A stretch of 64,000 nucleotides of DNA, from the NCBI GenBank assembly GCA_903837605.1, contig CAILVF010000021.1:1-64000 (forward strand), given 5' to 3'. The notes below the pieces were generated by a model that worked only from the letters and a program-made list of their open reading frames with translations, ran no database searches and was not told where the DNA came from. Of this stretch, positions 25,686-34,323 are shown piece after piece. This stretch comes from an uncultured Bacteroidales bacterium (GTDB lineage Bacteria > Bacteroidota > Bacteroidia > Bacteroidales > FEN-979). Each line of letters opens with the position of its first letter. The first letter of the stretch is position 1. The translations under genes were made by a program, and so were the position numbers.

Positions 25686-28655
25686 ATGCATCTGAAGCAA
25701 AATGCTTTAAACCCGAAGAAGTATTACTTCATCGACACCTCGTTCAACATGATGATGAAACGCAGGATCTACCAGATTCTGCTGATTTCGAGTACTTACG
25801 ACTCATTCATGCTCGAGGAGGACGGGAGGATAGACGAGACGATTTTCATGGAATATGTCTCGCTCAACCTGCGATATCCGCCCCAGTTTATTAAAGTCAC
25901 TTCCGAGAAAGAGGCTTTTGAAGTCCTTGAAGACAAGAATATAGAACTTGTCATTTCAATGCTCAACATCGAGCAGGCCGATACTTTCGATCTGGCAATG
26001 CAGATCAAGAGCAAATACCCCAGGATCCCTATTGTGGTGCTGACGCCTTTCTCCAGGGAGGTCAACCTCAAACTGGCCGAAAAAAACCTGGCCGCCATCG
26101 ATTATGTTTTCTCCTGGCTGGGCAATGCCGATATCCTGCTCGCAATCATCAAGCTGATCGAGGATAAAATGAACATGCCCCAGGATGTGAAACAGGGCGT
26201 TCAGGCCATACTCCTGGTGGAAGATTCGATCAGGTTTTATTCGAGCTACCTCCCCAATATGTATAAGATCATGCTCAAGCAGTCGAAGACCTTCATGACC
26301 GAAGGGCTCAATGAGCATAATAAAATGTTGCGGATGAGGGGGCGTACGAAAATCCTGCTCGCTACCAATTACGAGGAGGCCGTAAATCTTTGGGAAAAAT
26401 ACAAGAATAACCTCCTTGGGATCATCACCGATATCAGTTTCCCCAGGCAGGGCGAGACCGACACTATGGCCGGCATCAGGTTTGTTGAGAAAGTGAGGGG
26501 AGAGGACGAGTTCATGCCTGTGCTGTTCCAGTCGACCGACACTGAACATGAGGCCCTGGCCGAAAAAATGAGAGTCGGGTTCCTGAATAAAAATTCCAAG
26601 ACCCTTGGGATTGAACTCAGGAATTACATCAACGATCATTTCTCCTTTGGTGATTTTATATTCATCGACCCCAGGTCGGGCCGCGAGATTACCCGGGTTA
26701 TTGACCTGAAGGCCATGCAGGACAAGATCTTCGAGATCCCTGATGATTCCCTCAAATACCATATGCAGAGAAACCATTTCTCGAAATGGCTCAATGCCCG
26801 CGCCCTGTTTCCCATTGCTGAAATGTTCAGGGAAGTATCCTTTTCGGAGTTCGCCGACATGGATGAGGCCAAACGATATATTTTCGACGGTATCACTGCG
26901 TTCAGGATCAACAAGGCCAAAGGTGTGATTGCCGATTTCGACAGGGAACGTTACGATGAATACCTTCAGTTTGCAAGGATTGGAGAGGGTTCTATCGGCG
27001 GAAAAGCCCGGGGACTGGCATTTCTGGATTCACTTATTAAAAGAAACAGGCTTTCATACAAGTATCCGGATGTCATTATCTCCATTCCCCGCACCGTTGT
27101 TATAGGTACCGATATCTTCGATGAATTCATGGAGGAGAACAACCTGTATGAGATTGCCCTGAGCGACCGCGCCGATGCTGAGATCCTTGCACGTTTCATC
27201 AAAGCGCGCCTGCCATACCGCATCCATGAAGACCTTTACGCTTTCGTTTCCTGTATCAATACACCTATCGCCATCCGCTCTTCCAGCCTGCTTGAAGACT
27301 CCCATTACCAACCCTTCGCGGGGATCTATTCCACCTACATGATCCCCAATATCAAATCCAATGAGCGGCTGATGATAGAGAAACTCACCGAAGCCATCAA
27401 AATGGTATATGCGTCGGTGTATTTTAAAGACAGCAAGTCGTATATGACAGCCACCCTGAACATGATCGACGAGGAAAAAATGGGAGTGGTACTCCAGGAG
27501 GTCATCGGGAACCGCTACAATGAAAGGTTTTACCCGGCTATCTCCGGCGTAGCCCGTTCCATTAATTTCTATCCTATAGCCCCTGAAAAGCCCGAAGACG
27601 GAATTGCCAACATCGCCTTCGGCCTTGGGAAATATATTGTCGACGGCGGTAACGGCCTCAGGTTTTCACCCCGTTATCCGAAGAAAATACTCCAGCTTTC
27701 CACCCCAGAGCTGGCCCTGAGCGAGACCCAGAAATTCTTTTTTGCACTCGACCTGAAACCCGAAAGTTTTGAGCCTGATACCGATGATACGATCAACCTG
27801 CTGAAGCTTAAGATCAAGGATGCCGAAGAAGATCCTGCCCTGAAACTTGTCGCTTCCACTTTTGACTACGACAGCCACCAGCTTAAGGAAGGCATTATGC
27901 ATAACGGCAAACGCCTGATCACCTTTTCACAACAGTTGTCGCACAATACATTCCCCCTGGCCGAGATACTGCAGGAGGTGCTGGAAATCGGGCAGAGGGA
28001 AATGAACAAGCCCGTGGAGATTGAATTTGCAGTGAACCTCGATGCACCCGCCCATGAACCAAAAGTATTCAGCCTGCTTCAGATACGGCCAATTGCCGGA
28101 AGGGATGAAACTATTCACATCGACGAGGATAAGGTAACCCGCGAAAATACACTGCTGATCTCTACAACTGCCCTTGGCAACGGGATTATCAACGATATTC
28201 ATGATTTTGTGTATGTGAAACCGGCAGCCTGGGATGCCGCCAAAACCCAGGAAATCGCGCTCAGGCTTGAAAAACGCAACGACTGGTTCCAGGCCGAAAA
28301 AAGGTATTACATTCTTGTAGGACCGGGCCGATGGGGCTCCAGCGACCCATGGCTGGGTGTGCCGGTACGCTGGCCGCAAATCTCAAATTCAAGGCTGATT
28401 GTGGAATCGGGCCTCGACAAGTACCGTATCGATCCCAGCCAGGGGACCCATTTTTTCCAGAACCTTACTTCCTTCCGGGTGGGATATTTCACGATAAACC
28501 CCTTCATCAACGAGGGATACTATAACCTGGAGTATCTCAACAGCCAGCCGGCACTGTTTGAAGACGAGTATATCAGGCATGTTCATTTTGAAAAACCCAT
28601 AAGGATAGAGATTGACGGCAAAAGGAATTATGGTGTTGTTTTTATGCCTGAATAG
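25686..28655 (+). CDS. Receiver / PEP-synthase-type ATP-grasp protein (paralogue 2)
   Basis: 989 residues, the same architecture as the 1290-residue protein minus the two GAF-like sensors. A degenerate receiver spans about 25-165 (ISMLNIE at the phospho-site). A complete-looking receiver has E179/D180, D249, QSTD and K302. The ATP-grasp module starts at GEGSIGGKARGLAF near 433, with IAIRSSSLLEDS and FAGIYSTYMIPN. The C-terminal domain carries GPGRWGSSD and GTHFFQN (His922). No phosphohistidine or PEP-binding domain is seen, so a complete PEP synthase cycle is not expected. Its position at the end of the redox gene run suggests a shared function with it. That is inference. Confidence 0.78.
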   Translation: MHLKQNALNPKKYYFIDTSFNMMMKRRIYQILLISSTYDSFMLEEDGRIDETIFMEYVSLNLRYPPQFIKVTSEKEAFEVLEDKNIELVISMLNIEQADTFDLAMQIKSKYPRIPIVVLTPFSREVNLKLAEKNLAAIDYVFSWLGNADILLAIIKLIEDKMNMPQDVKQGVQAILLVEDSIRFYSSYLPNMYKIMLKQSKTFMTEGLNEHNKMLRMRGRTKILLATNYEEAVNLWEKYKNNLLGIITDISFPRQGETDTMAGIRFVEKVRGEDEFMPVLFQSTDTEHEALAEKMRVGFLNKNSKTLGIELRNYINDHFSFGDFIFIDPRSGREITRVIDLKAMQDKIFEIPDDSLKYHMQRNHFSKWLNARALFPIAEMFREVSFSEFADMDEAKRYIFDGITAFRINKAKGVIADFDRERYDEYLQFARIGEGSIGGKARGLAFLDSLIKRNRLSYKYPDVIISIPRTVVIGTDIFDEFMEENNLYEIALSDRADAEILARFIKARLPYRIHEDLYAFVSCINTPIAIRSSSLLEDSHYQPFAGIYSTYMIPNIKSNERLMIEKLTEAIKMVYASVYFKDSKSYMTATLNMIDEEKMGVVLQEVIGNRYNERFYPAISGVARSINFYPIAPEKPEDGIANIAFGLGKYIVDGGNGLRFSPRYPKKILQLSTPELALSETQKFFFALDLKPESFEPDTDDTINLLKLKIKDAEEDPALKLVASTFDYDSHQLKEGIMHNGKRLITFSQQLSHNTFPLAEILQEVLEIGQREMNKPVEIEFAVNLDAPAHEPKVFSLLQIRPIAGRDETIHIDEDKVTRENTLLISTTALGNGIINDIHDFVYVKPAAWDAAKTQEIALRLEKRNDWFQAEKRYYILVGPGRWGSSDPWLGVPVRWPQISNSRLIVESGLDKYRIDPSQGTHFFQNLTSFRVGYFTINPFINEGYYNLEYLNSQPALFEDEYIRHVHFEKPIRIEIDGKRNYGVVFMPE

Positions 28656-28702
28656 GTTTCATGCGCACAATCAGCAATTTTTATTTTTTGCCGCAGGGAA
28701 GC

Positions 28703-28731
28703 CGGGTGATGTAAATGTTCACCTGCTTTTT
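28703..28731 (+). terminator. Probable intrinsic terminator after the second ATP-grasp gene
   Basis: A 7-bp stem (CGGGTGA with TCACCTG, one G-T pair) and 9-nt loop followed by CTTTTTA, 48 bp after the stop at 28655. It overlaps the 3' end of the convergent gene. Confidence 0.5.
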
Positions 28732-31379
28732 ACCAGGCTGATCCTTTTGACATCCCGGTCAACCTCCAGGTTCAGGGAATATATGCCGGCCGGCAGCCGT
28801 GAAAGATTGCATTGAACCGTAGTTTTACCCGGGATCATCAGTATATCCTGACTATGAACGATTTTAAAGTTCAGGTCTGTTATTTTCATGACTGCGGATG
28901 TCTTTTTCCCCGAGGTCAGGGTAATCGTGAATATACCGCCGGATGAAGGATTTGGAAAGGCGGTGATTGAAACACTTCCTGCAGCGGATATTGACGATAT
29001 CCCTGTGACGGGTTCCAGCCTGAATTTACCTTTACCTGAAAACAGTATGACATTCAGGCTGCCGGAACTGTCGTATGTCACAGAGATGATATTCCCCTGA
29101 ACAGCTTTCAGTGCCATTGAATTATAAATTGAAACCCTGCCGCTGTCGCTGCTGTATCCTTCGATGATACCTGCCTGCACTTCATTCCAGGCTGCAAGCA
29201 TGGGATGGCTTGTTGCAAGCATGACCCGGCTGCCGTATTTGATTTTATCGCCTCCGCGAAGCAGTATGCAAACAGGATTATTTGCGGGATCAAAGCTGAG
29301 GAAGTTGATCTGCCCGTTACAGATGGCAGCTTCAGGCAGCCCGCTTTGTGCTGCAGGTACAGTTTGAATGGCGCTGCCCGACTGGGTTAACGCAAAATCC
29401 GTCCACGATTTGTATTTAAGAACTGTTGCGTTTGCTCCGTTGATGCCTGGTATTGGAGTACAAACTGCCGAATCGGTCGTATAAGGAAACATGACCGATT
29501 GAAAGCTTATGTTTGATGCCGAATCGGGATGCACCAGCATTTTGCTGTAATGCCTGTAAGACGAAGAGCCTGTCGCCAATGAATCTGTTTCATAGGAATA
29601 AACCACAGGTTTTACATCACTTTGAACCTGAAGCAGCAGTGAGACGGTGTCACGTTTATATGTTCCCCGGTAATTCCCGAAGGCAGGGATGAATTGGCCT
29701 TCGGCGGAAGAGGAGCTGCTCCCGAACAATCCATTCCCATGGAACTGGTAAGTGTATTCACGCATGCCTGCTGCTGAACAAAGATCATTCAGTATAAAAT
29801 AGCGGTTCCCCGGGAAGAGATTGCAGCGGATAATGCTGTCGCCCCAGTAGGATGTGCGCACTTCCCCGTATGCAAGGGATGGGACCTGGAAACAGTCTTC
29901 AATATAAGCCGTATTTGAAGCTGCATTGACGAATTCTCCCAGCGGAGGTTGCGGACCTCCGCCATTCACAAGAATACAGTTATGATTTGACGCTTTATTC
30001 ACGAAATCGCTTTCAGTAGCCCCGGGGTAACCGGGATCAACAGCCAGGAGCTGATTGAAAGCCATCATCGAAAAGCTGGAAGCATCTCCCTGGTGGTGGG
30101 ATTTAGCCCCGGTAAGTGCAATGCCGTGTTTCCCGATAAAATGCATGTAAACAGCATCCTTTTCCCAGGATGAACGGAACACCAGGCTGCCGGCAGCTGG
30201 CAGGACCTGGAAGAGACTGTCGGTGCGGACCCCCTGGGCAACATTCGTGGCAATATACTGGGTACGGATAAAGGGGTCGTCGTAAGAAAACCCCTGATTG
30301 GGAAGGTTGAACCCGGGTTTCCCCGATAAAGCTGTGATATGAGTCCCGAACCCGACAGGGCTGTCATGGATGGCTGGTTCGCTGCCATCGGGCATCTCAA
30401 TTTTATTCATCCAGTCATAGATACGGTCATAGCGTGGGTCGTACCAGGGGTTCCGTATCATCCTCGATTCGGAATTAAAGCTTACCGATATACTGTCATC
30501 CGGAAGGAAATTATATAAAGACCGGATAAAGGGGAAGGCATTCTGGAAGGCATAATTGAAATATCCCGGCCCTTCGGCATACCCGGCCAGGGTATCAGGC
30601 TCAGATACCCGGGGATAGGAACCGTTTTCAACCCAAAGAGTGTTGTCGAGGTTCCATAATCCCGCATTGATCCAGTTCAGGGGCTGGTAATCGGGATTGG
30701 CGCTGGCGTAATCATTCAATACCACTGCCGCCATTCCAAGTGCCGAGGCAGTCATGATGCTGTGGTTGTCGAACTGGAAATTGAAAAATTTCAACTGGAT
30801 GAAAAATACGGTATACGTGGCCATAGCCCTTGAATAAAGGTTCCCTGTGAAATGGACCAGTGAATCCCGGGCCACCATATCAGAAACACCTGCGCCTTTC
30901 ATCAGGTCGTAGGCAGTGAGGTAAAAAATAAGTTCTTTTGACCGGTGCTGCCATTCCTGGTAAAACACCCAGCCGCTCTGGAAGCCTACCCTGGTGTTCA
31001 GGCTTTTCAGGAGCAACCTGGTTTTGGAAACCAGGGAGTCTTTCTCGGCAGGTAAAAGGTTTATTATACTCCCGTTTTCCCACTTCCGGTCCATCAGGAT
31101 TGCAAAAGCCGCCTCCCTGGCTATCAAAGCCCTGGTGAACCTGTCACCGTCGGTGCTGTCGCCTGCGGGGATGGAGCTGTTTGCTGTAGTCCAGATCGAA
31201 TGGTAAAGATCTGAAATGAGAGGGGAAGATAATGTGCCGCGTACCTCCTCAATTGAGTTGCTGTCAAGAAGCGTCCTCGGGTAACTGTGGCCGGCGCCGG
31301 GCGGGTTCCAGGAACCCTGGCAAAATGCCATCCGCAGACTTAAACTAAAAAAGACGCATATGACCAAACTGAGTTTCAT
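28719..31379 (-). CDS. Heparinase II/III-like polysaccharide lyase with type IX secretion sorting domain
   Basis: 886 residues. Signal peptide MKLSLVICVFFSLSLRMAFC, then an alpha/alpha-toroid region (YLTAYDLMKGAG, FDNHSIMTASALGMAA, EGPGYFNYAFQNAFPF). A beta-sandwich half holds SHHQGDASSFSMMAFNQLL and VDPGYPG, the pattern of heparinase II/III-type lyases. The last 80 residues are a Por sorting domain (ITAFPNPSSGGIFT ... RLPAGIYSLNL). Predicted surface enzyme for uronic-acid glycans; the substrate is not determinable. No PUL partners (SusC/SusD) are nearby. A TACCTTTG box ends only 5 bp from the ATG (31385-31392, minus strand), which would give an almost leaderless mRNA if used. Confidence 0.8.
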   Translation of the reverse strand: MKLSLVICVFFSLSLRMAFCQGSWNPPGAGHSYPRTLLDSNSIEEVRGTLSSPLISDLYHSIWTTANSSIPAGDSTDGDRFTRALIAREAAFAILMDRKWENGSIINLLPAEKDSLVSKTRLLLKSLNTRVGFQSGWVFYQEWQHRSKELIFYLTAYDLMKGAGVSDMVARDSLVHFTGNLYSRAMATYTVFFIQLKFFNFQFDNHSIMTASALGMAAVVLNDYASANPDYQPLNWINAGLWNLDNTLWVENGSYPRVSEPDTLAGYAEGPGYFNYAFQNAFPFIRSLYNFLPDDSISVSFNSESRMIRNPWYDPRYDRIYDWMNKIEMPDGSEPAIHDSPVGFGTHITALSGKPGFNLPNQGFSYDDPFIRTQYIATNVAQGVRTDSLFQVLPAAGSLVFRSSWEKDAVYMHFIGKHGIALTGAKSHHQGDASSFSMMAFNQLLAVDPGYPGATESDFVNKASNHNCILVNGGGPQPPLGEFVNAASNTAYIEDCFQVPSLAYGEVRTSYWGDSIIRCNLFPGNRYFILNDLCSAAGMREYTYQFHGNGLFGSSSSSAEGQFIPAFGNYRGTYKRDTVSLLLQVQSDVKPVVYSYETDSLATGSSSYRHYSKMLVHPDSASNISFQSVMFPYTTDSAVCTPIPGINGANATVLKYKSWTDFALTQSGSAIQTVPAAQSGLPEAAICNGQINFLSFDPANNPVCILLRGGDKIKYGSRVMLATSHPMLAAWNEVQAGIIEGYSSDSGRVSIYNSMALKAVQGNIISVTYDSSGSLNVILFSGKGKFRLEPVTGISSISAAGSVSITAFPNPSSGGIFTITLTSGKKTSAVMKITDLNFKIVHSQDILMIPGKTTVQCNLSRLPAGIYSLNLEVDRDVKRISLVKSR

Positions 31380-31462
31380 GATATCAAAGGTAATGCACAG
31401 GGATGAGATTCGGAGGTCTCTTCGCCTTTTGCCGGTAAAAAGTATTTTATTAGATTTACATT

Positions 31463-32770
31463 ATGATCCTGAAGCATATTTTTCGTTCACGGGAACATGG
31501 CCTGGCGCTGTTTATCATTTTTCTCCTGCTTCATGCTTCTGTTGCCGCCCAGACGGCAATGGATATTTCCGGCAAAGTTGCAGATGCTGATAACGGGTCT
31601 CCCTTGTTGTTTGCCCAGGTTGCATTGAGCAATTCAACAACGGGCACAGTGACGAATGAAGACGGCCAATTCTTTCTTGGCATCCCTGGAAATCATTTAC
31701 ATGATACAATTGTAATCACTTATCTTGGTTATGAGACTGCCCGTATGCCTGTTGCCGGTCTGATCGGCCGGACCAGCCTGATACGGCTGAAATCAAAGGA
31801 GTTTAACCTCAGGGAGGTTGAAGTGACGGTCCTGGCGCCTGAAGAGGTCTTAAGGAGGGCATTCATGCGGATTCCTGAAAATTACGGAAGGGATTCGATC
31901 CTGCTGACGGCATTCTATCGTTCGCAGAAATTCGCAGGTAAAAAGCTTGCGGAATACACGGAAGCCGTCATAGAAGATCTAAAAGCCGGCTACTTTCACC
32001 AGAATACCCTGAAGGAGATCCAGGAAGCATATTCACAGTCTAATTTTACACATCTGGTGAAAGGAAGGGTTGTTTCCGACACGGCCCTGGTAAATTCAAT
32101 GGGAGACGTTGGGAAAATGGCAGGCTGCCTTGGATGTATTTTTATGCAGGATATGGTCGAATTTTCATACCATACTATACTTGATGAAGAGACCTTCAGG
32201 TTTTATTCACTGAAAATGGAGGAATTGGGAGGACCTGAAGGTGGCAGGATCTATCATATATGGTTTGACCAGTCTAAAAAGAATCAGAGGGGATACAAGG
32301 GTGAATTGTTCATAGACGGTAATTCTTTTGCCATCATAAAAATTAAGCGGAGTATAAGTTACATGGCGTTTAATAAATATGAGAAGGAGAAATATCGTAA
32401 AACCTATACGATCGATGATATTCCCGGATGGATTGCTGAAATGCCGTTGTTCAATGAAACCCTGAACTACTCGAACAGGGAGAACCAATGGTATCTCAGT
32501 TCAATCCGCGACGAACAATGGATAACTTTTACACTTCCATCGACCGGGCAAAAAGTCAGAATGGGTTATAAGAATGACCTTGTTGTAACCGGCGTCTCAC
32601 GTGACACCCTGCAGACCCGCAGTTTCAGGGGAGATAAAAAAGCAGGGATTAATCAGCGCTGGGACCAGCTTGTGGGCCAGGCCGATGAGGCATTCTGGGC
32701 CAATTTTAACTATTTACCTGTTGAAGAAAAACTGAAGAAAGAAATTGGAGGGATCGTCACCAGTCACTAG
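31463..32770 (+). CDS. CarboxypepD_reg-like domain protein
   Basis: 435 residues. Signal peptide-like hydrophobic stretch (LALFIIFLLLHASVAAQ), then a carboxypeptidase regulatory-like fold (ISGKVADADNGSPLLFAQV, TVTNEDGQFFL, IVITYLGYE) that resembles the N-terminal extension of TonB-dependent receptors. The rest, about 300 residues, resembles Bacteroidota proteins of unknown function with AFYRSQKFAGKKLAEYTEAV. It is likely periplasmic or outer-membrane associated. Its TAG stop is inside the TCACTAG heptamer at 32764-32770. Confidence 0.75.
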   Translation: MILKHIFRSREHGLALFIIFLLLHASVAAQTAMDISGKVADADNGSPLLFAQVALSNSTTGTVTNEDGQFFLGIPGNHLHDTIVITYLGYETARMPVAGLIGRTSLIRLKSKEFNLREVEVTVLAPEEVLRRAFMRIPENYGRDSILLTAFYRSQKFAGKKLAEYTEAVIEDLKAGYFHQNTLKEIQEAYSQSNFTHLVKGRVVSDTALVNSMGDVGKMAGCLGCIFMQDMVEFSYHTILDEETFRFYSLKMEELGGPEGGRIYHIWFDQSKKNQRGYKGELFIDGNSFAIIKIKRSISYMAFNKYEKEKYRKTYTIDDIPGWIAEMPLFNETLNYSNRENQWYLSSIRDEQWITFTLPSTGQKVRMGYKNDLVVTGVSRDTLQTRSFRGDKKAGINQRWDQLVGQADEAFWANFNYLPVEEKLKKEIGGIVTSH

Positions 32771-32784
32771 TCACTGGTCAAAGG
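32756..32784. repeat. TCACTRG heptamer array between two convergent stops
   Basis: Four 7-bp units in exact phase: TCACCAG, TCACTAG, TCACTGG, TCAAAGG (32757-32784). The second unit supplies the TAG stop of the plus-strand gene, and the fourth supplies the TGA stop of the minus-strand phosphoesterase. Bases 32760-32777 are a 16/18 palindrome. Confidence 0.8.
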
Positions 32785-33494
32785 TCCAGGTTATTCTGAA
32801 TCACCATCTCCATGGAGTTCAGCTCAAGGGCCACGAGGTTCCCGAAGCCTTCTTTCCCCGAGATATAGGGCCCGTTATCAAGGTCGATGAATTTGTATAC
32901 CCTGCTTTTTACAGCCAGCATGATCAGCTCCATATTCACAGGTACATGCCCGTGAATGATCTTGCGGTTGCCGATCTTCCCGGGGATGATCTCGTAATCA
33001 CGAAGCCATAACATGGCTCGAAGGTCTTCAAAGGGATTTTCATTTTTAAAGTTCAGTCCGGCATGCACAAGGATGAAGTTCTCGAGAGGTATGTAATATT
33101 TTAACCCTCGCATCCATTCGATATAGCTCGCGGGAACCTGGCGGATGTTCTCTGCTTCGAAGCTGGAGAGGGTGGACTTGCCGCCGATATCAATCCAGAC
33201 TTTGTGTTTTTTATCGCCCAGCCTGTGCCACCACGTGTTTCTGGCTTTATTCTCGGCATCGTACAACTCGACCATGAAATCCTCGTGGTTACCTTTAAGT
33301 GCCGTCACATTATACTGGTCATCCTGAAGAGCCCTTATAAAATCGATGACCCCTTTGGAATCAGGTCCGCGGTCAACATAATCGCCGAGAAAATACAACT
33401 CATCATTACGGCTGGGCTTGATAAGTTCGGAAACCAGGCTTTTAAGGGTCTTCGAACAACCGTGAATGTCGGGGATCACCCAGCGCTTTGGCAT
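32778..33494 (-). CDS. Metallophosphoesterase (serine/threonine phosphatase / diadenosine tetraphosphatase-like)
   Basis: 238 residues from the chosen start. Metal-binding motifs: WVIPDIHG near residue 5, FLGDYVDRGPDS near 40, LKGNHEDF near 75, LVHAGLN near 150, and IHGHVPV near 190, in calcineurin-like order. Short cytosolic PPP-family enzyme. A longer frame runs to 33650 into gpmA. The ATG at 33494 sits 1 bp after the gpmA stop and directly before PKRWVIPDIHG, so that start is preferred. Probably co-transcribed with gpmA. Confidence 0.88.
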   Translation of the reverse strand: MPKRWVIPDIHGCSKTLKSLVSELIKPSRNDELYFLGDYVDRGPDSKGVIDFIRALQDDQYNVTALKGNHEDFMVELYDAENKARNTWWHRLGDKKHKVWIDIGGKSTLSSFEAENIRQVPASYIEWMRGLKYYIPLENFILVHAGLNFKNENPFEDLRAMLWLRDYEIIPGKIGNRKIIHGHVPVNMELIMLAVKSRVYKFIDLDNGPYISGKEGFGNLVALELNSMEMVIQNNLDL

Positions 33495-33495
33495 C

Positions 33496-34242
33496 TTATT
33501 TCTTCTTTCCCTGGTTGGCGACTTCTTCCATGAGTTTTTTAATGACTTCCGGATCACCCAGGAAGTAATCCTTCTGCAGTACCATATTATCGTCAAATTC
33601 GAATACATATGGAATCCCGGTAGGCAGGTTAAGGCCGACGATATCCTCATCCGAGATATTTTTCAGGTATTTCACGATACCGCGGAGGCTGTTGCCGTGA
33701 GCTGCCACCAGCACTTCTTTATGCACGATCAGGTTGGGCTCCATCTCGTCTTTCCAGTAAGGAACTATTCGTTCCACAGTGTTCTTCAGGGCTTCAGTCG
33801 CAGGAATATCTTTAGGGTCGAGGTCGCGGTAACGGGGGTCATGTTTCGGATGCCGGGGGTCGTCTTCGGGCAGGGGAGGAGGGGCAACATCGTAACTTCT
33901 TCTCCAGATAAGCACCTGTTTGTCACCGTATTTCTCAACCATCTCGGTTTTGTTAAGCCCCTGCAGGCTCCCGTAATGTTTTTCATTGAGCCTCCAGGTT
34001 TTGTAAACAGGGATCCACAAAAGGTCCATTTGTTCCTGGATGAGCCAGAGGGTGCGTATGGCACGGGTAAGATATGAAGTATAGGCTATCTTGAAATTAA
34101 ATCCTTCTTTCTTAAGGGTTTGCCCGGCTTCGGTTGCTTCCCTGAGTCCACGCTCGGAAAGGTCAACATCGGTCCACCCGGTAAAACGGTTTTCCTTGTT
34201 CCAGGTACTTTCACCGTGACGGATTAATACGAGTTTGTTCAT
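33496..34242 (-). CDS. gpmA: 2,3-bisphosphoglycerate-dependent phosphoglycerate mutase
   Basis: 248 residues, the family's usual length. The phosphohistidine motif [18 protein letters not shown] is at the N-terminus. ERGLREA, the central [13 protein letters not shown] and [10 protein letters not shown] with the second active-site His follow. It interconverts 3- and 2-phosphoglycerate in glycolysis. A minus-strand TACTTTTG box lies 25 bp upstream of the ATG. Confidence 0.95.
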   Translation of the reverse strand: MNKLVLIRHGESTWNKENRFTGWTDVDLSERGLREATEAGQTLKKEGFNFKIAYTSYLTRAIRTLWLIQEQMDLLWIPVYKTWRLNEKHYGSLQGLNKTEMVEKYGDKQVLIWRRSYDVAPPPLPEDDPRHPKHDPRYRDLDPKDIPATEALKNTVERIVPYWKDEMEPNLIVHKEVLVAAHGNSLRGIVKYLKNISDEDIVGLNLPTGIPYVFEFDDNMVLQKDYFLGDPEVIKKLMEEVANQGKKK

Positions 34243-34266
34243 AGTGGTTTAAGTTGGTTTACAGCG

Positions 34267-34274
34267 CAAAAGTA
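34267..34274 (-). promoter_or_regulatory. -7 box (TACTTTTG) for gpmA
   Basis: Minus-strand TACTTTTG followed by C in the 81-bp divergent gap. Confidence 0.55.
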
Positions 34275-34295
34275 TAAAATAATCTGCATTTTCCA

Positions 34296-34303
34296 TACCT
34301 TTG
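34296..34303 (+). promoter_or_regulatory. -7 box (TACCTTTG) for the DUF2723 gene
   Basis: TACCTTTG, 20 bp upstream of the ATG at 34324 in the same divergent gap. Confidence 0.55.
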
Positions 34304-34323
34304 GTCCTTCGAAGATACTCATT

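Noticed and set aside
33495..33650. Longer start for the phosphoesterase
   Set aside because: The extra residues overlap gpmA in another frame and have no homology pattern. The ATG at 33494 precedes the metal motif directly.
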